From contig NZ_FXTS01000006.1 of the NCBI RefSeq assembly GCF_900182785.1, positions 1 through 64,000 on the forward strand: a stretch of 64,000 nucleotides of DNA. The letters run 5' to 3'. This stretch comes from Oceanospirillum linum. Lineage in GTDB: Bacteria > Pseudomonadota > Gammaproteobacteria > Pseudomonadales > Halomonadaceae. Shown piece after piece: positions 44,186-53,053 of this stretch (its first letter is position 1; every line of letters begins with the position of its first letter). The notes under the pieces are model-generated. The model was not told the DNA's origin. It saw only the letters and a program-made list of their open reading frames with translations, and did not search any database. Made by a program: the position numbers and the translations under genes.

Positions 44186-45580
44186 TCAGATAATACGGGA
44201 ATAGGATTGTGTCAGTGCTTTCTTATCCAGATATTTATCAAACGCCATACATACAGCCCGTACCAGTAAACGACCTGCTGGTGTGACTTTTAGCTTATTA
44301 CCGGACAGCTCAATCAGACCATCGGCATGGTGTTGTTGTAGGAACTTCAGCTCTTCTTTGAAATAGTTGTCAAAGTCGATATTAAAGTCACGGCTGAAGT
44401 GGTCGCCATCCAGCTCAAAGTGACAGATGATCTGATTGATCACACTGCGCCGCAAAATATCATCATCAGTTAATTCGAGGCCCTTGATGACTGCCAGCTG
44501 ACCACCGTCGATGGCAGATTCGTATTCATTGATGGTGTAAGCATTCTGGCTGTAAGTATTTGCTAGCTGGCTTATAGAAGACACGCCCATTGCAATCAGG
44601 TCGCAGTCTGAGTGAGTGGTGTAACCCTGGAAGTTACGGTGTAGCTTGCCTTCTCGCTGAGCGATAGAAAGGCTGTCGTCCGCTTTTGCAAAATGATCCA
44701 TACCGATGTAAACATACCCGGCTTCTATCAGGCGGTTGATCGTGTGCTCCAGAATCTTCAGTTTCACATCCGGTGCGGGAATTTCTTCATCTTTGATGCG
44801 CCGCTGTGGCTTAAAGCGCTCAGGAAGGTGAGCATAATTAAAGACCGAAATACGATCAGGGCTCATGCGGATAATGGTTTCCAGTGTTTCGCTGAAAGTA
44901 TCTACCGTCTGCAGTGGCAACCCGTAAATCAGATCGATATTTAAGGAGCGAAATCCGAGGCGGCGGGAGTGATCCAGGATCTCCTGGGTCATCTCTTCCG
45001 ACTGTATTCGGTTAACTGCTTTTTGCACCGCGGGATTGAAATCCTGAACCCCCAGACTTACACGGTTAAAACCCAGTTCACGCAGTAGCTCCATGGTATC
45101 GCCTGTGGCTTCCCGAGGGTCAATTTCAATAGAGAAGTCACCTTCGTCGTTGTCCTGAAGATTAAAAGCCTGCCGGGTTTTTGCCATAAGCTCGCGCATC
45201 TGGTCGTGGCTCAGAAAGGTCGGAGTACCACCACCCCAATGCAACTGTTTTACTTGTCTTTTTCCTGCATCAGCCAGGGTAGCCTGCATCGCTATCTCTT
45301 TATAAACCCTTTCCAGATAAGGTTCAGCTTTGGCGGTATCTTTTGTTGCGATCTTGTTACAACCACAGTAAAAGCAGATGGTATCGCAGAAGGGAATATG
45401 AAAATAAAGTGATAAAGGACTGTTGGCATCGATGCTGCGTTGAGCCGCAGCACGGTACTCTGTTTCGCCAAATTGGTCGGTGAACTGAACAGCGGTTGGG
45501 TACGAGGTGTAGCGAGGCCCGGAGATGTTGTAACGCTGTATAAGGTCGTGATCCCACTGGATCTGAGTCCGTGTCTTCAT
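44186..45580 (-). CDS. hemN: Oxygen-independent coproporphyrinogen III oxidase HemN
   Basis: This radical-SAM enzyme oxidatively decarboxylates coproporphyrinogen III in haem synthesis without oxygen. It has 464 residues, the full HemN length. The cluster motif CxxxCxxC occurs in FHIPFCDTICFYCGCN near residue 62, followed by GGGTPTFLS. The HemN-type C-terminal domain is present. It lies between fnr and the cco assembly genes, fitting low-oxygen haem supply for the cbb3 oxidase. I saw no clear FNR box within 90 bases upstream. Confidence 0.96.
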   Translation of the reverse strand: MKTRTQIQWDHDLIQRYNISGPRYTSYPTAVQFTDQFGETEYRAAAQRSIDANSPLSLYFHIPFCDTICFYCGCNKIATKDTAKAEPYLERVYKEIAMQATLADAGKRQVKQLHWGGGTPTFLSHDQMRELMAKTRQAFNLQDNDEGDFSIEIDPREATGDTMELLRELGFNRVSLGVQDFNPAVQKAVNRIQSEEMTQEILDHSRRLGFRSLNIDLIYGLPLQTVDTFSETLETIIRMSPDRISVFNYAHLPERFKPQRRIKDEEIPAPDVKLKILEHTINRLIEAGYVYIGMDHFAKADDSLSIAQREGKLHRNFQGYTTHSDCDLIAMGVSSISQLANTYSQNAYTINEYESAIDGGQLAVIKGLELTDDDILRRSVINQIICHFELDGDHFSRDFNIDFDNYFKEELKFLQQHHADGLIELSGNKLKVTPAGRLLVRAVCMAFDKYLDKKALTQSYSRII

Positions 45581-45670
45581 AGTTAAACCTTTTCGGCATT
45601 GCCGTGCAGTGCATCAGTTAATGCATAATCAGTAAGTAACATTCAATTGTTTCTGGGGTTGGCGGCTCTT

Positions 45671-46510
45671 TTATTGCTCTGGCGTAACGGAGTGCGGGTC
45701 GGTTGATAGCTCCATGTCACTTTTTGACCTCGGATGTCCGGCATGTTGTTGAGATCCTATGCCTGACATATGGGAAGCAGATGCATCACCAGAGTGAGCG
45801 TGGTGCTGTCCGATATTAAAAAGTGGTGCCAGCTGCCATAGGGCAAAAATAATGATGATAATAGCCGCGACGGAGCGTACACCAGATGAGCGGCTTAAAT
45901 CCTTGATCTGGCTCGCTAAAAAGCCAGTCATTAGCATTGCAGGCAGAGTACCTAAGCCAAAAAATAGCATAATGGCGGCACCCTGAAGAGGATGAGCTAC
46001 TGACAATGCCCAGATAAGAATGCTGTAGACCAAGCCGCAAGGCAGCCAGCCCCAGACCAACCCCAGTAACAGAGCCTGAGTATTGGTTCTAACCGGCATC
46101 AACCGCGATGCCATAGGCTGAAGGTACTTCCAGAGATAGCGACCTGCATGCTCGATATAAACCAACCCTTTCCACCAGTTGGCGATATAACAGGCCATCA
46201 TGATGAGAATGATACTGGCGACAATGCGCATAATTTCGGCAATAACCAGTAAACTATCGCTTAATAAAGCCCCGAGAGATGCGACAATGGTGCCAGCCAG
46301 GGTATAGCTGAAAATGCGACCACTGTTGTAAGCCAGTAAAGGTAGCATTCCTGTACTGGAAGGAGAGCGTGCCAATGTCAGCGTACTCATGATGCCGCCG
46401 CACATCCCCAGGCAGTGAGCACTTCCCATTAAGCCAAAGACAAAGGCTGCTAACAGGGTCATGGGGCTAAAATCAGCGCCCATCAGATTGAAGAGTCCGG
46501 ATGATTCCAT
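45671..46510 (-). CDS. TauE/SafE-type membrane protein linked to cbb3 assembly
   Basis: The protein has 279 residues with about six membrane segments. The motif FGLMGSAHCLGMCGG near residue 30 and a later GWLPCGLVYS are characteristic of the sulfite-exporter/UreH-like family found beside ccoS. The last 50 residues are an unusual polar tail rich in His and Met (QHHAHSGD, SHMSG, QHAGHP). That suggests copper or other metal binding (inference). It shares a base with the ccoS stop, so it is translationally coupled. The family's exact function in cbb3 maturation is not settled. Confidence 0.88.
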   Translation of the reverse strand: MESSGLFNLMGADFSPMTLLAAFVFGLMGSAHCLGMCGGIMSTLTLARSPSSTGMLPLLAYNSGRIFSYTLAGTIVASLGALLSDSLLVIAEIMRIVASIILIMMACYIANWWKGLVYIEHAGRYLWKYLQPMASRLMPVRTNTQALLLGLVWGWLPCGLVYSILIWALSVAHPLQGAAIMLFFGLGTLPAMLMTGFLASQIKDLSRSSGVRSVAAIIIIIFALWQLAPLFNIGQHHAHSGDASASHMSGIGSQQHAGHPRSKSDMELSTDPHSVTPEQ

Positions 46511-46755
46511 TAGGGCTGCTTTGAATCCTTGGTATCCGATATTTCAGTCTTTTCCGGTGTATGAGTTCCTACTGTTTGTTGGCCCTGTCCCGGAGATGGC
46601 TTTTTGACTGGTTTAACATCATCGTCGTACAAAATGCTGTAAGCCGGGCCGCTCAGGTCGTCAAACTGACCTTTGTCCACTGCCCAGAAGAAAGCCCATA
46701 TGGCTACGCCTAACAACGTGAGAGAAAGTGGGATCAATAAGAAAAGAATACTCAT
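46510..46755 (-). CDS. ccoS: cbb3 oxidase maturation protein CcoS
   Basis: This 81-residue protein has a single N-terminal membrane segment (3-24). The family signature FFWAVDKGQFDDLSGPAYSIL follows, then a polar C-terminus. CcoS is required to place cofactors in the catalytic subunit CcoN. It overlaps ccoI by four bases at its start and the TauE/SafE gene by one base at its end. Confidence 0.95.
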   Translation of the reverse strand: MSILFLLIPLSLTLLGVAIWAFFWAVDKGQFDDLSGPAYSILYDDDVKPVKKPSPGQGQQTVGTHTPEKTEISDTKDSKQP

Positions 46756-49205
46756 GTGTGTAGCTCCTTCTGACGCTCAGGGGATGTCAGTTGTGGCAGT
46801 TTAGCATTAAGCCGGAGAGCATTGAGTGCAACAATCAGCGAGCTGGCAGACATGCCAATAGCGGCTAGATAGGGTGGGATCACACCTGCTGCGGCTAAGG
46901 GTAAGGCTGTTAGGTTGTAACCCGCGGCCCAGGTAAGGTTTTGGCGGATGATGCGGCGTGTTTTTTGACTCAAAGTGATTCCTTCAGGAATTCTCTGGAG
47001 TTGTCCGGACATCAGGATGGCATCTGCACTTGTTTTAGCCAGATCTGTGGCGGTTCCCATGGCAATGGAAATATCAGCACCTGCCAGTACAGGAATATCG
47101 TTTACGCCATCACCCACCATGATGATGCGCTCCCCTTGTTCCTGAAGTTGGCGGATATAAGCAAGCTTATCCTCAGGTGAGGCGCCGGACCGAATATTGC
47201 GGATACCGATAGACTGGGCAATAACACTAACAGCCCCTGACTGATCGCCTGACAGGAGATCAACTTCAAGACCGAGAGACTGAAGTGCAGATACAGCATC
47301 TTTGGCACCGCTGCGAATACGATCTCCGATGGAAAACCAGGCAACTGGCTGGGTATTTCTGCTTAAAAGCAGCCATTGGCCGTTATCAGGTAGCTCCGGA
47401 GGTTGGTTGTTATCTGTGGCAAACCCAGGTGTACCGATGCGGTATACCTCACCTAAGATAGTACCGCTCAACCCTTTTCCAGGGATGGAGCGTACGTCTT
47501 CCGCGAGATAAAAACCACGATATTCATCAAATGCCCGAGCAATTGGATGCTCAGAAGTACGCTCCAATGCCGCGGCTAATTTAAGTGCATCTTCTTCGGT
47601 GATGGTGTCATTCAAAACCCTCGTTTCGGTCAGAATTAATCGACCTTCCGTTAAGGTTCCTGTCTTGTCGAAGACAATTCGGGTTGCCTGTGCCAGGCTT
47701 TCTACCACGTGACCTCGGGTAACCAGAATCCCTTGCTCGCGAAGTGCATTAGTTGATGTTGTCAGGGCTGTTGGCGTCGCCAGAGAAAGCGCGCAGGGAC
47801 AGGTAACGACCAGTACTGATAATACGATCCAAAACGCATCTTCCGGACTATGCTGCCACCAGAACAGACCAACACCACAGGTTGATATCAACACACCGAG
47901 CACAAACCAATGTGCAACTTTATTCGTGATTTCAGCCGTCTTCGGACGCTCAGAGAAGGCCCGGTCCAGTAGGTGAGCGATATTGGCCACTCTTGCATTC
48001 TGTCCGGTTTGTTCTACGCGAATTTTTAATGGGCTTTCAATATTCATTGTGCCCGCGAGTACTTTGTCTCCGGCTGCCTTGGACACAGGCATATACTCAC
48101 CGGTCAGGGCTGACTCATTCAGGCTGCTCTGACCCTCAATAATGATGCCATCAGCCGGTAAAGTATGGCCGGGCTTGATCAGAAGGATATCCCCCTCGTT
48201 TAATTCCCGGGTTAACACGACCTCTTCCTGGTCTGCTGTTTCGCCCTTTGTGAGGCGGGTGGTACTGGTCGGAATCAGGGTGTTCAGAGCATTACCGCTG
48301 CGGCCAATACGGTGGCGCGCACGCATCTCAAGGTAGCGGCCAAATAACAGAAAGAAAGTGAACATACTGACAGAGTCAAAATAAACTTCCCCGCTATTTG
48401 TAATAGTTGCCCAAGCACTGGCAGCAAAAGCAACACCAATGGCCAGGGAAACAGGAACATCCATGGTTAGGTGGCGGCTTTTCAGATCGCGGAAAGCTGC
48501 TCTGAAGAACGGCTGAGCCGAATAGAGAATAACCGGAGCAGAGACAATCAGAGAGAGCCAGCGGAATAGCATGACATACTGTTCCTCCATCTCTTCAAAA
48601 GCACCGGCATAAAGCATGATGGCAAACATCATAGCTTGCATCATGCCCAGGCCTGCAATAATCAGGCGCCGAATTGTCTTTTTCTCCTGTTTGACCAAGC
48701 GCTCCTGTTGCTCATCGGCCTGGTAGGGGTATGCTTGGAAACCGATAGCGGCAAACATTGCCATAAGTTTGCTTAGCTCGATCTGATCCGGTGACCAGCG
48801 CATTGTGGCTCTGTGGTTGCTGAGGTTTACACGAATAGTTTCTACCCCACTGCTTTGACTGACCTGATGTTCAATCAGCCAAACACAGGCGGCACAGGTA
48901 ATACCATCAATGGCGAGAGAGGCCTCCTTTATACCGTTGCCAAGATCACGAACAAAGCTTTCCTGCACATCCTCTCTGTCGTATAGAGCAAATGCGGCTT
49001 GCTGCTCATCGGTCATATCATCAGGCCGGGTGGCCGGTGCATCCCGAAAGCGGTAATAGTTTTCAAGACCGCCGTTAACGATGGCATGGGCTACGGCCTC
49101 ACAGCCAATGCAGCACATGGGCTGTTTTTCGCCTTCAATAACAACAGAGAAGCTGGAGCCGGCAGGAACCGGCTCACCACAGTGGTAACAGGATAAGCTC
49201 ATCAT
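46752..49205 (-). CDS. ccoI: Copper-translocating P-type ATPase CcoI
   Basis: CcoI is the 817-residue copper pump of the cbb3 assembly pathway. The N-terminal Cys-rich part (CYHCGEPV and MCCIGCEAV) is followed by a heavy-metal-associated domain with GITCAACVW near residue 102. The membrane CPC motif is in TCPCALSLATP. The phosphorylation site DKTGTLTEG and the hinge GDGVNDIPVLAGAD complete the P1B-type set. It lies between ccoH and ccoS on the minus strand, with overlap to ccoS. The copper assignment is by family. Confidence 0.97.
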   Translation of the reverse strand: MMSLSCYHCGEPVPAGSSFSVVIEGEKQPMCCIGCEAVAHAIVNGGLENYYRFRDAPATRPDDMTDEQQAAFALYDREDVQESFVRDLGNGIKEASLAIDGITCAACVWLIEHQVSQSSGVETIRVNLSNHRATMRWSPDQIELSKLMAMFAAIGFQAYPYQADEQQERLVKQEKKTIRRLIIAGLGMMQAMMFAIMLYAGAFEEMEEQYVMLFRWLSLIVSAPVILYSAQPFFRAAFRDLKSRHLTMDVPVSLAIGVAFAASAWATITNSGEVYFDSVSMFTFFLLFGRYLEMRARHRIGRSGNALNTLIPTSTTRLTKGETADQEEVVLTRELNEGDILLIKPGHTLPADGIIIEGQSSLNESALTGEYMPVSKAAGDKVLAGTMNIESPLKIRVEQTGQNARVANIAHLLDRAFSERPKTAEITNKVAHWFVLGVLISTCGVGLFWWQHSPEDAFWIVLSVLVVTCPCALSLATPTALTTSTNALREQGILVTRGHVVESLAQATRIVFDKTGTLTEGRLILTETRVLNDTITEEDALKLAAALERTSEHPIARAFDEYRGFYLAEDVRSIPGKGLSGTILGEVYRIGTPGFATDNNQPPELPDNGQWLLLSRNTQPVAWFSIGDRIRSGAKDAVSALQSLGLEVDLLSGDQSGAVSVIAQSIGIRNIRSGASPEDKLAYIRQLQEQGERIIMVGDGVNDIPVLAGADISIAMGTATDLAKTSADAILMSGQLQRIPEGITLSQKTRRIIRQNLTWAAGYNLTALPLAAAGVIPPYLAAIGMSASSLIVALNALRLNAKLPQLTSPERQKELHT

Positions 49206-49217
49206 AATCCGCCGGTA

Positions 49218-49727
49218 TTATTGGCCTGCTTTAAGCATCAGGGTATCTTCAACAGGAAACTCAGCACTGCCTTTCAGGCGCCACTGGCCATCCGGCGGAG
49301 TGATATCCATATACCAAAGGTTTAACGGTGCTTTTTCAACCTGCCCCCGGTAGTGGTTCTCTGTTACCTGCGTCAGGGTGATGCTGTAGTCCCTTGCTGC
49401 ACGGGTTGGATTAACAAAGTCGAGTTTCAGCTGAGTTGGCCAGCTTTCCAGCTGACCATCCAGTGTGAGAAGAACGTCGCCAGTCAGATTATCAAGTCTA
49501 ACCTCGGCAGCCATTTTCAGCTCTGCCGCTTTATGATCCTTCTCCAGGGTCTGGTTGATGGCCAGACCCTCTTTGTAGTAATTATCATTAACAGTGCCAT
49601 CAAAAACCTGAATGGAGAATGTCAGCATTGTTATGCCCACGATCACAGTGACAATCAGGGGGACCAGGAGAAACCAGGGCCAGAACTGTTTGTACCATGC
49701 AATGGGTTTCGTATGGGGATTCTGCAT
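49218..49727 (-). CDS. ccoH: cbb3 oxidase assembly protein CcoH (FixH)
   Basis: This 169-residue FixH-family protein has one membrane segment (about 14-35) with the family motif WYKQFWPWFLLVPLIV. A periplasmic part follows, including NDNYYKEGLAINQTLE and a beta-rich C-terminal domain. CcoH stabilises the assembling oxidase. It is five bases from the end of ccoG and 12 before ccoI, so these are co-transcribed. Confidence 0.95.
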   Translation of the reverse strand: MQNPHTKPIAWYKQFWPWFLLVPLIVTVIVGITMLTFSIQVFDGTVNDNYYKEGLAINQTLEKDHKAAELKMAAEVRLDNLTGDVLLTLDGQLESWPTQLKLDFVNPTRAARDYSITLTQVTENHYRGQVEKAPLNLWYMDITPPDGQWRLKGSAEFPVEDTLMLKAGQ

Positions 49728-49732
49728 TTTTA

Positions 49733-51199
49733 TTACCGCTGTACGGCTCCAATAAAGCGAGATTCTTTACTCAGTTCGTAACCTGAGCTATCGGTCGATT
49801 TCACGGTGACCTGAATGTCAGCACTTGGCTCAGACATGTTTTCACGACTGATCTTCATGCGGACAGGTAGGCTGATAACTTCACCGGCGCTCACTGAGAC
49901 TTCTTTCGTGCCAACCAGTTCCAGGCCTTTGAGACCTTTTACTGACAGTTCGTAAGTGCGGGTCGCCTGATCCATATTGGCCAATTTAATAATGAAACTG
50001 TTTTCAATATTACCTTCGGCATCCAGGCGGTATAACTGGTTTCGGTCACGTAGTACTTCGAGCTCAAGGGGAATCCTGTCTCCTACGGCGAAAGCAAAAG
50101 CGATAATCATAGCCATCAATGCTGCAAAGTAACCGATCAGGCGAGGCCGAAGAATGTGAGTTTTTTTACCTTCCAGCTCATTCTCAGTGGTGTAACGAAC
50201 AAGGCCACGCTCATAGCCCATCTTGTCCATCATTTCGTTACAGCCATCAATACAGGCGGCACAAGTGATGCACTCGTACTGGAGGCCATCGCGAATATCG
50301 ATACCCACCGGGCACACCTGAACGCAAACACCACAGTCGATGCAGTCACCCAGGCCACGCTCTTTATATGTATCATCACCTTTTTTACGTGGGCCTCGAC
50401 CCTCGCCACGTTTCTCATCGTAGGAAACAACAAGTGTATCGCGGTCAAACATGACACTCTGGAAACGTGCATAAGGGCACATATACATACAAACCTGCTC
50501 ACGCATCCAGCCTGCATTGACATAGGTCGCAACAGTAAAGAACAGCAGCCACCAGGTTTCCCACGGGCCAAGGTCACCTGACAATATTCGAGAAGCAAGA
50601 TCCCGTACTGGTGAGAAATAGCCTACAAATGCAAATGCTGTGGCTGCGGAAATGGTCAGCCAAATTAAGTGTTTGGCGGTTTTACGAAGAAACTTTTCTC
50701 CGTTCATAGGTGCTTTATCCAGGGAAACACGCTTGTTGCGCGAGCCCTCTGTTATGCGCTCAGCCCAGATGAAGAAGAAAGTCCATACACTTTGAGGGCA
50801 GGCGTAGCCACACCAGACCCGGCCTGCAAAAACAGTCATAAAAAACAGCAGGAAAGCGGCAATAATTAATGCCCATGACAGTAGCATGAAGTCATGGGGG
50901 AAGAAGGTTGAGCCAAAAACATTAAACTGCCGGTTAGGCAGGTCGAAAAAGATTGCCTGTTTACCATCCCACTGGAGCCAGGAAAACGTGAAATAAGCCA
51001 GTAGGAATATCCAGTTAACGGAGGTACGAAGGTTTGTAAACAAGCCAATCGCTTTACGAACATAGATATGCTTGCGCTTCTGATAAAGACTTTCCCCCTC
51101 CTGTTTTTTCTCAATTTTACGTTCGTTTGCAGACTTAACGGCATGGGCACGCTTTTTAGCGGCATCCGTAATGTCCTGAGTAGGAATTCTATCCTTCAT
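49733..51199 (-). CDS. ccoG: cbb3 oxidase accessory protein CcoG (RdxA/FixG)
   Basis: CcoG is a membrane ferredoxin-like protein that reduces copper for oxidase assembly. I use the ATG at 51199 (MKDRIPTQD), with AAAAGG ten bases upstream; the frame is open to 51244. It has 488 residues with about five membrane segments. Two 4Fe-4S motifs are present: CIDCGVCVQVCP near residue 276 and CITCAACIDGC near 300. A C-terminal Ig-like periplasmic domain follows. It is the first gene of ccoGHIS, separated from ccoP by a terminator. Confidence 0.96.
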   Translation of the reverse strand: MKDRIPTQDITDAAKKRAHAVKSANERKIEKKQEGESLYQKRKHIYVRKAIGLFTNLRTSVNWIFLLAYFTFSWLQWDGKQAIFFDLPNRQFNVFGSTFFPHDFMLLSWALIIAAFLLFFMTVFAGRVWCGYACPQSVWTFFFIWAERITEGSRNKRVSLDKAPMNGEKFLRKTAKHLIWLTISAATAFAFVGYFSPVRDLASRILSGDLGPWETWWLLFFTVATYVNAGWMREQVCMYMCPYARFQSVMFDRDTLVVSYDEKRGEGRGPRKKGDDTYKERGLGDCIDCGVCVQVCPVGIDIRDGLQYECITCAACIDGCNEMMDKMGYERGLVRYTTENELEGKKTHILRPRLIGYFAALMAMIIAFAFAVGDRIPLELEVLRDRNQLYRLDAEGNIENSFIIKLANMDQATRTYELSVKGLKGLELVGTKEVSVSAGEVISLPVRMKISRENMSEPSADIQVTVKSTDSSGYELSKESRFIGAVQR

Positions 51200-51301
51200 C
51201 GCTAACCAACCTTTTCTACAATTATAAGTATAGATTGGAACCACAAATAACAGGTTCAGGTTTCTACGATTCTACGGGATTTTTAAGAGGGGAGGGAGGA
51301 A

Positions 51302-51330
51302 AAGGAATGCGACATTATGTCGCATTCCTT
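51302..51330 (-). terminator. Terminator between ccoP and ccoG
   Basis: AAGGAATGCGACA (51302-51314) and TGTCGCATTCCTT (51318-51330) form a 13-bp perfect stem with a three-base loop, followed on the minus strand by T. It is 8 bases past the ccoP stop. Confidence 0.85.
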
Positions 51331-51337
51331 CAGGTGT

Positions 51338-52237
51338 TTACTTACCTTGAGACAGGCTGTAAACGTAGGCAGCTACCAGGTGAACTTTGTCTTCACCGAT
51401 ATACTTAGCCTGGGCAGGCATGTGGCCATTACGACCAAGGCGAATAGACTGTTCAACAGACTTCGCAACACCCCACTCAGGGTTCAGGTACAGCCAGGTA
51501 TTATCCGTCAGGTTCGGAGCTCCCAGCATCTGGTTACCCTTGCCGTCTGCACCATGGCAGGCAACACACATTGCCGTGTAGGTTGCAGAACCAGCTTGAG
51601 CAGCAGCGGAATCGGTTTCCTGACCGCTCAGGCTCAGAACATACTGAGTCATTTGAGTTACACCCTCATCACCCAGAACCTCGCCCCAAGCTGGCATCTG
51701 ACCATTACGACCATTCACAATGGTGTGTTTGATCGCATCAGGCGTGCCGCCATACAGCCAGTCTGTGTCAGTCAGGTTAGGGAAACCGTATGCACCGCGA
51801 CCGTCTGAACCGTGGCATAGTGCACAGTTGTTGGCGTAAAGGCGCTGACCAACTTTCATCGCTTCTTCGTCCATTGCCAGATCTGCTACAGGGATGCTGG
51901 CATATTGCTCAAAGATAGGCGCGTAGTTTTCATCAGCATACTTTACCTCAGCTTCCCATTGATTTACCTGGGTCCAGCCAAGGAAACCTTTAAAGGTACC
52001 TAAACCTGGATACAGTGCCAGATAAACCAGACTGAAGATGATGGTTGCGATGAACATGATGAACCACCAGCGTGGCATCGGGTTGTCATACTCTTCGATT
52101 CCGTCGAAGCTATGACCCATAGTCTTCACATCACCACTTTTGGGGGAGGCGACACGGTTGGCAAACAGAACCCACCAGCAGCCTGCAATAACACCCAGAG
52201 TGATAACAATGATCCATGCGCTCCAAAAGCTAGTCAT
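51338..52237 (-). CDS. ccoP: cbb3 oxidase subunit III, dihaem cytochrome c CcoP
   Basis: CcoP passes electrons to CcoO. It has 299 residues. Two N-terminal membrane segments (about 5-25 and 57-76) precede two cytochrome c domains with CALCH near residue 137 and CVACH near 223. It overlaps ccoQ by eight bases. It is the last structural gene of ccoNOQP and is closed by the terminator at 51302. Confidence 0.97.
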   Translation of the reverse strand: MTSFWSAWIIVITLGVIAGCWWVLFANRVASPKSGDVKTMGHSFDGIEEYDNPMPRWWFIMFIATIIFSLVYLALYPGLGTFKGFLGWTQVNQWEAEVKYADENYAPIFEQYASIPVADLAMDEEAMKVGQRLYANNCALCHGSDGRGAYGFPNLTDTDWLYGGTPDAIKHTIVNGRNGQMPAWGEVLGDEGVTQMTQYVLSLSGQETDSAAAQAGSATYTAMCVACHGADGKGNQMLGAPNLTDNTWLYLNPEWGVAKSVEQSIRLGRNGHMPAQAKYIGEDKVHLVAAYVYSLSQGK

Positions 52238-52415
52238 GGTCTTTATTCTCCAATTTTGATTTGCCCGAGTTATGGCTATCTTCGTCGGCGAATGGCAGAT
52301 TGGCTGCTTGCTCGAAGCTGCCTTTCTGTCGCTTGCTATAGGCCCAGATTGTCAGGCCAATAAAGCCAACCATTACTAAAATGGTTGAAATGCCGCGCAA
52401 GTCATTGATATCCAT
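52230..52415 (-). CDS. ccoQ: cbb3 oxidase subunit CcoQ
   Basis: This 61-residue protein has one membrane segment (about 8-27) in MDINDLRGISTILVMVGFIG and then a charged tail. CcoQ stabilises the complex. It lies between ccoO (6 bases away) and ccoP (8-base overlap), the usual order. Confidence 0.95.
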   Translation of the reverse strand: MDINDLRGISTILVMVGFIGLTIWAYSKRQKGSFEQAANLPFADEDSHNSGKSKLENKDHD

Positions 52416-52421
52416 AAGCCC

Positions 52422-53030
52422 TTACCGTTTGTCTTTCAGTACAGTGCCCAGCTGTTGCAGGTATGCAACCAGAGCCTCAATCTCTTTTTTGCCCTGAACG
52501 CCTGCTTTGGCATTTGCAATATCTTCTGCGGTGTAAGGCACACCCAGAGTTTGCAGGGTTTCAAGCTTTCTGGCAGTTAGTTTGCCATCAAGAGTATTGC
52601 TGAACAGCCATGGGTAAGATGGCATTTTAGACTCAGGTACTACGTCACGTGGGTTGTACAGGTGGGCACGGTGCCAGTCATCAGAGTAACGACCGCCAAC
52701 ACGGGCCAGGTCAGGACCAGTACGCTTAGACCCCCACAGGAACGGGTGGTTATATACGGATTCACCAGCAACTGAGTAGTGGCCGTAGCGCTCGGTTTCC
52801 GCACGGAATGGGCGAATCATCTGGGAGTGACATACATTACAGCCTTCACGGATGTAGATGTCACGACCTTCAATCTGAAGAGCCGTCAAAGGCTTCAGAC
52901 CATCAACCGGCTGAGTTGTTTCTTTCTGGAAGAACAGAGGCACGATTTCGGCAAGGCCACCAAAACTGACCGCTACCAGAATCAGTACGATCATTAAGCC
53001 AACGTTCTTTTCAATATTTTCGTGTTTCAT
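52422..53030 (-). CDS. ccoO: cbb3 oxidase subunit II, monohaem cytochrome c CcoO
   Basis: CcoO carries electrons from CcoP to CcoN. It has 202 residues with a single N-terminal membrane anchor (about 9-30) and one haem-binding site CNVCH in EGCNVCHSQMIRPFR. A Met ligand region is in PESKMPSYPW. It follows ccoN by 23 bases. Confidence 0.97.
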   Translation of the reverse strand: MKHENIEKNVGLMIVLILVAVSFGGLAEIVPLFFQKETTQPVDGLKPLTALQIEGRDIYIREGCNVCHSQMIRPFRAETERYGHYSVAGESVYNHPFLWGSKRTGPDLARVGGRYSDDWHRAHLYNPRDVVPESKMPSYPWLFSNTLDGKLTARKLETLQTLGVPYTAEDIANAKAGVQGKKEIEALVAYLQQLGTVLKDKR

Positions 53031-53053
53031 GTCTATCGTTCCTTACCTTGGCA

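Noticed and set aside
45581..45670. Possible FNR site before hemN (CTGATTATGCATTAA on the minus strand)
   Set aside because: The half-sites do not match and the spacing is wrong by one base.
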